Shown: one piece after another, positions 1 to 6,253 of the stretch
Position numbering within the stretch: the stretch's first letter is position 1
Layout of the letters: each line of letters starts with the position of its first letter
Assembly: GCA_902462015.1 (NCBI GenBank)
Contig: CABPZV010000093.1
Location: forward strand, 1 to 8,010
Length of the DNA: 8,010 nt
Source of the DNA: an uncultured Eubacteriales bacterium
GTDB taxonomy: Bacteria; Bacillota; Clostridia; Oscillospirales; CAG-272
Reading direction: 5' to 3'
Position numbers and translations under genes: made by a program
Notes under the pieces: model-generated
What the model was told of the DNA's origin: nothing
Database searches by the model: none
The model's input: only the letters and a program-made list of their open reading frames with translations

Positions 1-259
1 GACGCTTGCGGCGGCAGTCTGCGGACCGATATCGACTATGCTATTTAAGCTTGAATGTACCGGCATAAACGCAGGAATGGGTACATGCGGTCTCGTCGGC
101 CCTATCGGAGTCGTTATGTCTACAGAAAATACTGCCACGATGTGGATTGGAATTCTTGTTTCTTGTTTTGTGCTTCCTGCGGTTTTATCATTTGTATTTA
201 ATGAGATTCTTCGTAAAATAGGTCTTGTTAAAACAGGAGATATGAAAATCGACATCTGA
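1..259 (+). CDS. PTS EIIC-like sugar permease, C-terminal fragment
   Basis: The reading frame is open from the left edge (first full codon at base 2) to TGA at 257-259, giving 85 residues; the ATG at 38 is internal and not the start. The fragment has a Gly-rich stretch (GMGTCGLVGPIG, about residues 26-37) and then a hydrophobic segment (WIGILVSCFVLPAVLSFVF). It ends in a short basic, hydrophilic tail finishing GDMKIDI. This layout resembles the C-terminus of the EIIC_2-type PTS permeases (Pfam PTS_EIIC_2), membrane components that move sugars during phosphoenolpyruvate-dependent phosphorylation. No EIIA or EIIB domain is present in the visible part, and the substrate cannot be told. The gene ends in its own terminator and converges on the minus-strand MutS-like gene. 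The family call comes from motif resemblance only; another polytopic transporter is possible. Confidence 0.7.
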   Translation, partial: TLAAAVCGPISTMLFKLECTGINAGMGTCGLVGPIGVVMSTENTATMWIGILVSCFVLPAVLSFVFNEILRKIGLVKTGDMKIDI

Positions 260-276
260 ATTATTAAACGCATTGT

Positions 277-317
277 ACAGCGGACATCAATGAAAATGTT
301 GATGTCTGCTGTTTTTT
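277..317 (+). terminator. Rho-independent terminator of the PTS gene
   Basis: A 14-bp stem pairs 277-290 with 299-312 around an 8-base loop (291-298) and runs into a T-tract at 312-317, 17 bases after the PTS stop codon. One pair (282/307) is a G-U wobble in the plus-strand RNA but an A-C mismatch in the minus-strand RNA. The minus-strand side also has no U-run after the stem. The element is therefore built mainly for plus-strand transcription, although it may slow convergent transcripts. Confidence 0.9.
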
Positions 318-1926
318 ATTTAACTTTTGTTAAGGTGTAGCGTTTGCCTGAAATGCTGCTGCCCGTTACTCCTTCCTCAGATGTCAGTATAGTCTGAGTC
401 AGTAAAGTTTTTTCGGGATTGAACCTGTCGTACAGGTCGAGCAGATGGGTTACAAAGATATATTTAGTTTTAAGCCTCGGCAGTACCGAAAGAATATCAT
501 ACATTCCATTAGCGCCTTCGCTGTAGGCTGTTGTCTGAAAGGTTTCATTTAAAAGAAGCAGCGCATGCGGCTTGATGCTGTCGAGGATATTTGCTATACA
601 ACGTACTTCACCTTCAAATCTTCCTGCGGTATCTCCCACTGTAAAGTCTTCTTCGGCCGCTGAAAAATGTGAATATATTCCGCTTTTAACCGAAACGGTT
701 GCGTTGTCGGCACATACGGGGAGACCGGACTGGGCAAAAATCTGAGCGATTCCTACCGCACGGAGAAAAACCGTTTTTCCGGTATTGTTGGAGCCGCGTA
801 TAAGCATACCTTCAAGCTCCGGCTGAAAGGAAAGATCGTTGGGAATTATCTGTTCGTTTGTCATTCCCTCGCAGATCAGAAATAAGTCGCGCAGTCCCCC
901 TAATTCCGTAAGTTCGCTTTCCATTGGCAGGATTTTCGGAGTGCAGAGCGGTACTCCGGCAGAAGCGACAAATTCGCAGTATTTTATTGCAGCGTCGTAA
1001 AACTGCATTTCGGATGAGAGACCGTGAAAAATTTCGTATATGTCGCCTGTGATTTTTGTAAGCGTGTTGTCAATTTGAGACAATGCCTCGGTAAGAATGT
1101 ACATTACAGTGTCAAAAGATTCACGGTCTATTACCGATTCTGTATTCAGTTTTTCCTTAGTTTTTGTCGAAAGTCCTGATATGAGGCGGTATAGCTTATT
1201 TTCCTTTTTATCCGTGCTCTCAGGCTTTTCCGGCTCCATCTGTTCTTCATATAACTGGCGGAGCTGCTTTTCATATTGCTTATGCTGTTTTTCGAGCAGC
1301 TGTTTTTTTGGTTTGGACTCTATATTTGTAAGCTCACATCCGGTTATTTTAAAATCGTCTGACAGGCTAATTGCAACCTCGTAATTATAGTCGTCTGCCT
1401 CGTTATATACAAACAGGGCGGATATTTTTCCGATTTCTTCAAGATTGTTGTCGGAAAGCATTCGGCAAGCATAATCACGAATATATATGAGACCTGGGGA
1501 GCTTAATTTGTATGATGAAAGAGTATCCGATATAGAGGTAAAAAAGGACATTATTGTTCTTGGAAAAACAGACGTTACCTTAAGCGAAGAATATGTCTGC
1601 GACAGTATAGCTTCGCTGCTGCCTTTCTCATTTACATGCGCGCCCGAGCGCAGCTCTATCCAGTCAGCCTTGATTTTATCATACCGGAGAAAAATCGTTT
1701 TCAGTTCATCGAATAATTTAGGATTGTTTAAAAAATCATTCAGAATGGCCTGCCGGTACAGAATATTTTCGGGGTCAGTAAGCGGTCTTGACAGTACGCT
1801 AATAAATCTGTCATACCGTGCGGAATCGGGGCAGAATACAGCTGCGCATCTGTCTATGGAAAGATTATAGATTGCATCTGTAACCGCGCTTTTTTCCTCA
1901 TTTTTATATAATAGACTAATTTTCAT
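316..1926 (-). CDS. MutS-like ATPase (domain V), distal gene of the pair
   Basis: This 536-residue protein is related to the ATPase domain of MutS. Walker A is GSNNTGKT at residues 378-385, preceded by IIPNDLSF, which matches the pre-Walker segment of MutS (ND...). A helix-rich GRFEGEVRCIANIL segment (435-448) fits the MutS region between the Walker motifs. Walker B is LLLLNE (456-461), with Asn460 where MutS normally has Asp, and a switch His follows (FVTH, His494). The N-terminal 330 residues look helical, with a charged, probably coiled-coil stretch at about 205-245 (lever/clamp-like). I see no mismatch-binding domain I with its Phe-x-Glu motif and no C-terminal Smr domain, so it is neither MutS1 nor MutS2. 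ATG at 1926 lies 24 bases after the upstream MutS-like stop and has no visible Shine-Dalgarno, so translation may be coupled. TAA is at 316-318. Its role is unknown; DNA or nucleic-acid remodelling with its neighbour is inference. Confidence 0.85.
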   Translation of the reverse strand: MKISLLYKNEEKSAVTDAIYNLSIDRCAAVFCPDSARYDRFISVLSRPLTDPENILYRQAILNDFLNNPKLFDELKTIFLRYDKIKADWIELRSGAHVNEKGSSEAILSQTYSSLKVTSVFPRTIMSFFTSISDTLSSYKLSSPGLIYIRDYACRMLSDNNLEEIGKISALFVYNEADDYNYEVAISLSDDFKITGCELTNIESKPKKQLLEKQHKQYEKQLRQLYEEQMEPEKPESTDKKENKLYRLISGLSTKTKEKLNTESVIDRESFDTVMYILTEALSQIDNTLTKITGDIYEIFHGLSSEMQFYDAAIKYCEFVASAGVPLCTPKILPMESELTELGGLRDLFLICEGMTNEQIIPNDLSFQPELEGMLIRGSNNTGKTVFLRAVGIAQIFAQSGLPVCADNATVSVKSGIYSHFSAAEEDFTVGDTAGRFEGEVRCIANILDSIKPHALLLLNETFQTTAYSEGANGMYDILSVLPRLKTKYIFVTHLLDLYDRFNPEKTLLTQTILTSEEGVTGSSISGKRYTLTKVK

Positions 1927-1945
1927 TTAAGTAATAGACTAATTT
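1909..1945. repeat. Imperfect tandem duplication over a start codon
   Basis: The 14-mer TAATAGACTAATTT occurs at 1909-1922 and again at 1932-1945, an offset of 23 bases. Read on the minus strand, each copy is followed by an A/T-rich stretch and then ATGA, so the unit looks like a 23/25-base imperfect tandem duplication. The upstream copy supplies the ATG at 1926. The downstream copy covers codons 2-6 of the MutS-like gene and ends in an out-of-frame ATG. Confidence 0.8.
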
Positions 1946-1950
1946 AAAAT

Positions 1951-3504
1951 TTAGTCTCCGAACCTTTCCTTGAGTGAATTGAAATCGAGTCTGTATTTTT
2001 TCAGTATGTCCTGAGCGTGAGAGCTTTCGGTTTCAGTCCGGCGTGCGATTTTATATGTGCGTTTTTTTCCGTCCCTGTCAAGCAGTACGTTCAGCATGGG
2101 AATTTCAAAACCTTTTTCGGAATTTTCAGATTTGCCGCCTATTTTGTGGTGTGTAACATAAACTCCGAAAACCCCTTTCCTGTACAGCTTTTCTGCAAGC
2201 TCCGAGGTACAGCGGATAGCTTTCTGCTCGCTCGTTGTCGAGTATGTTTCGTTTAGGAGAACAAGACAGTTTTTTCCGGCCTCTTTGATAATGTCATTTA
2301 CTCTGGCCTGCTCATCGACAAAACGTCCGGAAAGTTCAAACCGTTCGTCGTGAGGAAAATGAGTGAATACGCAATAAAGCGGAGAAATATCGGCGGATTT
2401 GCAGGGAACGGGAGCCCCGGACAGAAAGAGCAGAACCGAGATTCCGACGGTGCGCAGATACGTTGTTTTACCGCCGCCGTTTGCACCGGTAAGAAAGAAA
2501 AACGGTTCGCTTTCTGTAAAATCTGCATTGTTTGGAATTATATTTTGTTCACCTTTTTCAAGGAGTGTAATATCGTGGGCGTCGCGCAGGATAATCTGTT
2601 TTTTTGCGGAGACGGTCGGATAGCATACGGGAATACCGGCTTTTCTTATTCTTTGGATTAAACGGCATACGGAGATATAAAAACCAAGCTGGGAGCGATA
2701 TTCGAGAAACTCAGGTTCTATTATGTGCTCATATTTTTCTGCAAAAGACGTGATTAAATTAAACTCTTCCGGATGAAGTTTTGATGCCGCATATGTAATT
2801 CCGGCGGTAAGACGGCGCGGTATTACAGGCTCCGATGTAATTTCGCCGAGCCCAAATTTTTTTGCACAGCTAATCAGACGGGAAAGATACCCGCTGTTTT
2901 CTTCAGACCCTGCTTTAATATCAGAATGATTCTTGTCTTTGGAGCTTACAGTATTGCCGGGAAGCGAAAGATAGTGCATGCTTCCGGATATGCGGCAGAC
3001 ATATGAGCGAAGTTCTCGGAGCGCGGGAATGACTTTTCCGAGGTCATACTTAAGCGCAGAAAAATCTTCGCTTTGGCAAAATTTACTGAAGCCCTCTGAA
3101 AAGCGTCTGCACAGCAAGGTACTGTCTGTTAATTCTGAGGCTGAGATAGAAAATTCGGCCATGTTCTGTAATATTAGGGTGCAGAAAATGGCTTTTTCTT
3201 CCCAGTTTACTGAGCTTGAGTAATCGCTGTACAGCGAACCGATGTAATCGGCAGTCTTACGAAGCTTTATAAAATCGGCAAGCAATTCAGTGTCATCAGT
3301 TCCTATAGTACCGTCAGGACTGTCGCCGAGCAGTGCACAAAACAGCTTCTGGCGCTCAGTTATGTCCGTTTCACCGCACGGCTTTTGCATAACGGCTGCT
3401 GCGTCATTGTCTACAAGCAAGGAAAGCCTTGTATCTTCGAATACGTCGGCTGAAATTTTCTGCTCCTGCTGAATTCTGGTGTTAATAAGACTTGGATAAG
3501 TCAT
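1951..3504 (-). CDS. MutS-like ATPase (domain V), proximal gene of the pair
   Basis: This 517-residue protein is a second MutS-family ATPase, clearly different in sequence from its downstream neighbour. A helical N-terminal region of about 300 residues leads to IIPNNADF and Walker A GANGGGKT (340-347), which is closer to the canonical GPNMGGKS than the partner's motif. SGRFVDEQARVNDII (392-406) matches the segment between the Walker motifs. Walker B is CLVLLNET (413-420), again with Asn (418) in place of Asp. YVTHH (His452) follows. The tail SSHAQDILKKYRL resembles the MutS C-terminal SYG-type helix. Mismatch-recognition domain I, connector domain and Smr domain are not apparent, and the length is roughly 60% of a typical MutS1. 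ATG at 3504 has a good Shine-Dalgarno. It lies 56 bases after the P-type ATPase stop and 24 bases before the second MutS-like gene, so the pair is very likely co-transcribed. Function is unassigned. Confidence 0.87.
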   Translation of the reverse strand: MTYPSLINTRIQQEQKISADVFEDTRLSLLVDNDAAAVMQKPCGETDITERQKLFCALLGDSPDGTIGTDDTELLADFIKLRKTADYIGSLYSDYSSSVNWEEKAIFCTLILQNMAEFSISASELTDSTLLCRRFSEGFSKFCQSEDFSALKYDLGKVIPALRELRSYVCRISGSMHYLSLPGNTVSSKDKNHSDIKAGSEENSGYLSRLISCAKKFGLGEITSEPVIPRRLTAGITYAASKLHPEEFNLITSFAEKYEHIIEPEFLEYRSQLGFYISVCRLIQRIRKAGIPVCYPTVSAKKQIILRDAHDITLLEKGEQNIIPNNADFTESEPFFFLTGANGGGKTTYLRTVGISVLLFLSGAPVPCKSADISPLYCVFTHFPHDERFELSGRFVDEQARVNDIIKEAGKNCLVLLNETYSTTSEQKAIRCTSELAEKLYRKGVFGVYVTHHKIGGKSENSEKGFEIPMLNVLLDRDGKKRTYKIARRTETESSHAQDILKKYRLDFNSLKERFGD

Positions 3505-3514
3505 ATAAATAATG

Positions 3515-3522
3515 CCTTTCCT
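3515..3522 (-). promoter_or_regulatory. Ribosome binding site of the proximal MutS-like gene
   Basis: The minus strand reads AGGAAAGG, ending 10 bases before the ATG at 3504. It supports that start. The partner gene at 1926 has no equivalent site. Confidence 0.75.
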
Positions 3523-3560
3523 GTTTTTTAAGTTGCTTAAAGCTCTTAGAAAAGATTTTG

Positions 3561-6095
3561 TTAGCTAAGCAGTTTGCTTTTTTTGATTTTAACCGCTGTG
3601 ATCCTCATGATCCTTTTAATCTTTCTGGGAACTTCTGCAAAAGCTCGTGTTATCGCATGATTAATAGGGTATACCAAAAGGGCAAAAACAATAAATACAA
3701 GTGTGCCTCCGAATGAGAGCCTTTCCATTGAGAAAAGCGGCGCTGCAAATGCAAGTCCGGCGATAAATAACACAAGCATTGCTGAAAAAAGAACCTTTCT
3801 GATACGGTTAAAAGGCAGACAGACGCGGTAAAGCATAACAAATCCGACAACTGCGATCAGAAGCGCGGCGATTGTCGAGGTTTCTTCCTGCGGAATTGAA
3901 AATGCGACCGAAAAAAGCATTGTTCCGAATATGACAAGAATATCGGTAATTCCTGCCGGAGCCGCGCGGTAAAGAACATTGCGCAGGAATTTTCCGCGTA
4001 CGATGTTTGTATTAGGTTCAAGTGCAAGAATGAAAGAAGGAATTCCGATTGTCAAAGCGTTGATAAGAGAAAGCTGAGCCGGTGTAACGGGGTACGCAAG
4101 CGTACCTATAATTGTAATCCATGCAAGGAAAAAGGAAAATATATTTTTCACCAAGAAAAGTGCTGCTGAGCGTTCAATATTGTTTATTACTCTGCGGCCT
4201 TCAGCTACAACGGCAGGCATGGCGGAAAAATCAGAATTAAGAAGTACAAGCTGAGATACCTGTGACGCGACATCGCTGCCGGATGCCATTGCAATACTGC
4301 AGTCGGCCTCCTTGAGCGCGAGAACGTCGTTCACTCCGTCTCCCGTCATGGCAACAGTATGACCGGCGTTTTTAAGCGCAGTTACAAGTGTTTTTTTCTG
4401 TTCGGGCGTCACTCGTCCGAAAACGGTATATTTATTAACCGCATCATATACTTTATCATATGTGTCAAGTGCTGAAGCGTCGATATATCTGTCGGAATTC
4501 GGAATTCCGGCTTCTCCGGCTGCGCTTGAAGCCGTTATCGGATTATCGCCCGATATTACCTTTATTTCTACTCCCTGAGCTGTGAAATATTCGAATGTTT
4601 CCTTAGCGCGTTTTCTGATTTTGTTTGCAAGAAGAACTGCATACAGCGGATATACTTCGGAAGAATTGAATTCCCCGTCAGCCTTGTCGCACCGGGCGAA
4701 GAGCAGAACACGGCTGCCTTTGGCGGAAAGCTTTCCGAAGAACTGTGCATAATTTTCATAACGGTCGTTCAGTATAAATTCAGGTGCGCCGAGAAGGTAT
4801 CCCTCTCCGTTTTCAAATACTGCTCCGCTGTACTTGTTTTTGGATGAAAAGGGAATAACCGCTTTAGCCGCGTTTCTGCTGCTGCCCGAAAAACATTCCT
4901 TGATTGCCTCCATAGTATTATTGTCCGGAGCCATTGCCGATGCAAAGTCGGTCAGATGCATAGTTGCCTTTTCCGGAGAAAATTCTTCATTTCCGGGTAT
5001 TGGACGTACTCCGGTCACTTCCATTTTGTTTTCGGTTATTGTACCGGTCTTGTCAACGCAGATTACGTCGGTACGCGCAAGCGTTTCGATTGATTTAAGC
5101 TCACGGACGAGCGTTCTTTTCTTAGACAGCCTTATGACGCTTACGGCAAGAGCTACGCTTACAAGCAGATATAATCCGTCCGGAATCATTCCCAATATTG
5201 CAGCGGCGGTGCTTACAATAGAATCGGTAAGAGACATTCCGAGATTCCCGTGCTGCCGGTATATCAGGAGCGCCGCCATGGGGATGATGACGACGCCGAT
5301 GACTCCTATCAGTGTTGTAAGCGAACGCATCATTCCGGCTTTTGTACGCCGTTTGGAGCGCTTTGCCTCAAGCGTCAGCTTGGAGGCAAAGGATTCACTG
5401 CCAACCTGGGTAAGCTGTGCGATGCAGCTTCCGGATATTACAAAGCTTCCCGATAAAAGCGGATCTCCCGCATGTTTTGTTATCTCATCGGCTTCGCCCG
5501 TTACAAGCGCTTCATTTACAGTAATTTCGCCGTCGGCAACAATTCCGTCGGCAGCAATTTGGTTTCCTGCGTTCAGGATTATAATATCGTCAAGCACAAG
5601 CTCTTCCGTAGGAATATCGCAGACTTCTCCGTCACGGATTACCGAAGAACGGGGGGCGCTCAGGAGAGTAAGATTATCAAGTACCTTCTTGCTTCGCAGC
5701 TCCTGTACGATTCCGATTATGGTGTTAGCCGCAATTATCGGAAGGAACATCAGATGATTATAAGACCGGCATGCAATAAGAGCAACCGCTATAGTTAGAA
5801 ATATAAAGTTAAAATATGTGCATGTATTCCCGATGATAATTTGTTTTACCGTTTTTACCGGACTTTTTACCGGAGTGTTCATTTCTCCAAGCTCCACCCG
5901 TTCATCAACCTGCATAGCAGACAGCCCGGTTGACGGGTCGATCATTGGACGTTTGGGTATATCATATCGCTGTGTGATATTTCTGGAGTCTTTGTTTCTG
6001 ACATTTGAATTACGGCTAATGCCTTTGTTATTCATGGATATCTCTGAGTTTATATCTTCTGTTTCGTTTTCTTCCGTTTTTTTAAATCGTTTCAT
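3561..6095 (-). CDS. CtpE-like P-type cation-transporting ATPase
   Basis: This is an 844-residue membrane pump that uses ATP through a phospho-aspartate intermediate. From M1 at 6095: a hydrophilic N-terminus (1-80), a TM1-TM2 hairpin (about 92-131), then the actuator domain with TGEA at 199-202. TM3-TM4 follow with PDGL at 305-308. Next come the phosphorylation loop DKTGT (Asp348), a nucleotide-binding domain with KGSRVLLFA, and the hinge TGDGVND (584-590). Six more hydrophobic segments make ten in all. TGEA instead of TGES, the NTIIGIVQELR stretch and the overall order match the CtpE branch. CtpE of mycobacteria is reported as a Ca2+ transporter; Ca2+ specificity here is inferred. The frame extends to a TTG at 6143, but I prefer ATG 6095 because the TTG has no Shine-Dalgarno while an AGAAAGAG stretch lies about 12 bases before the ATG. 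A 56-base gap leads to the MutS-like pair, with no terminator seen. Confidence 0.93.
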   Translation of the reverse strand: MKRFKKTEENETEDINSEISMNNKGISRNSNVRNKDSRNITQRYDIPKRPMIDPSTGLSAMQVDERVELGEMNTPVKSPVKTVKQIIIGNTCTYFNFIFLTIAVALIACRSYNHLMFLPIIAANTIIGIVQELRSKKVLDNLTLLSAPRSSVIRDGEVCDIPTEELVLDDIIILNAGNQIAADGIVADGEITVNEALVTGEADEITKHAGDPLLSGSFVISGSCIAQLTQVGSESFASKLTLEAKRSKRRTKAGMMRSLTTLIGVIGVVIIPMAALLIYRQHGNLGMSLTDSIVSTAAAILGMIPDGLYLLVSVALAVSVIRLSKKRTLVRELKSIETLARTDVICVDKTGTITENKMEVTGVRPIPGNEEFSPEKATMHLTDFASAMAPDNNTMEAIKECFSGSSRNAAKAVIPFSSKNKYSGAVFENGEGYLLGAPEFILNDRYENYAQFFGKLSAKGSRVLLFARCDKADGEFNSSEVYPLYAVLLANKIRKRAKETFEYFTAQGVEIKVISGDNPITASSAAGEAGIPNSDRYIDASALDTYDKVYDAVNKYTVFGRVTPEQKKTLVTALKNAGHTVAMTGDGVNDVLALKEADCSIAMASGSDVASQVSQLVLLNSDFSAMPAVVAEGRRVINNIERSAALFLVKNIFSFFLAWITIIGTLAYPVTPAQLSLINALTIGIPSFILALEPNTNIVRGKFLRNVLYRAAPAGITDILVIFGTMLFSVAFSIPQEETSTIAALLIAVVGFVMLYRVCLPFNRIRKVLFSAMLVLFIAGLAFAAPLFSMERLSFGGTLVFIVFALLVYPINHAITRAFAEVPRKIKRIMRITAVKIKKSKLLS

Positions 6096-6122
6096 AAAAT
6101 AACAAAACTCTTTCTTCTGTAA

Positions 6123-6151
6123 ATTCTTTTCACTGCGCTGCAAAATATCAA
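6123..6151 (-). promoter_or_regulatory. Candidate sigma-A promoter for the P-type ATPase
   Basis: The minus strand has TTGATA (6151-6146, 5 of 6 to consensus), a 17-base spacer and AAGAAT (6128-6123, 4 of 6). Transcription would begin near 6116, downstream of the alternative TTG start, and leave a leader of about 20 bases before ATG 6095. The match is weak and such matches are common in AT-rich DNA. Confidence 0.3.
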
Positions 6152-6200
6152 TACGTCAGTAGTATTTCTCTATTTATTTGCGGTGAATCCAGCATATGAA

Positions 6201-6229
6201 TATATATTATTCGTGCTTCTTTGCGCCAA
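6201..6229 (-). promoter_or_regulatory. Second weak candidate promoter
   Basis: The minus strand has TTGGCG (6229-6224), a 17-base spacer and TATATA (6206-6201), each 4 of 6 to consensus. TATATT at 6204-6199 is a better -10 but gives a 19-base spacer. It would drive the P-type ATPase with a longer leader. Confidence 0.2.
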
Positions 6230-6253
6230 TATGAACAATTTCTTATTTTGCTC

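Larger units (their letters stand above)
6096..6253 (-). other. AT-rich intergenic region with possible promoters
   Basis: These 158 bases separate the YhaN-like stop from the P-type ATPase start. I find no hairpin followed by a U-run that would end the upstream transcript; the best inverted repeat is the weak, AT-only one at 6198-6212. Two weak sigma-A-like arrangements are listed separately. The length, compared with the 24- and 56-base gaps downstream, suggests a transcription start lies here. Confidence 0.5.

Noticed and set aside
316..3504. The two MutS-like genes as halves of one split or frameshifted MutS
   Set aside because: Each has its own complete Walker A, Walker B and switch His, so they are two separate ATPases and not fragments of one.
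3527..3541. Small inverted repeat (TTTAAG/CTTAAA) between the P-type ATPase and the MutS-like gene
   Set aside because: Only a 6-bp AT-rich stem with a 3-base loop and no U-run after it on the minus strand, so it is not a credible terminator.
4834..5757. A 307-codon plus-strand open frame opposite the P-type ATPase
   Set aside because: It is antisense to the conserved actuator and phosphorylation regions of a clear gene. Its product is Ser/Ile/Thr-rich without a recognisable motif, as expected from the complement of a biased coding frame.
6198..6212. Inverted repeat in the intergenic region as a terminator or operator
   Set aside because: A 5-bp AT-only stem with no GC pairs and no U-tract; expected by chance in such AT-rich sequence.
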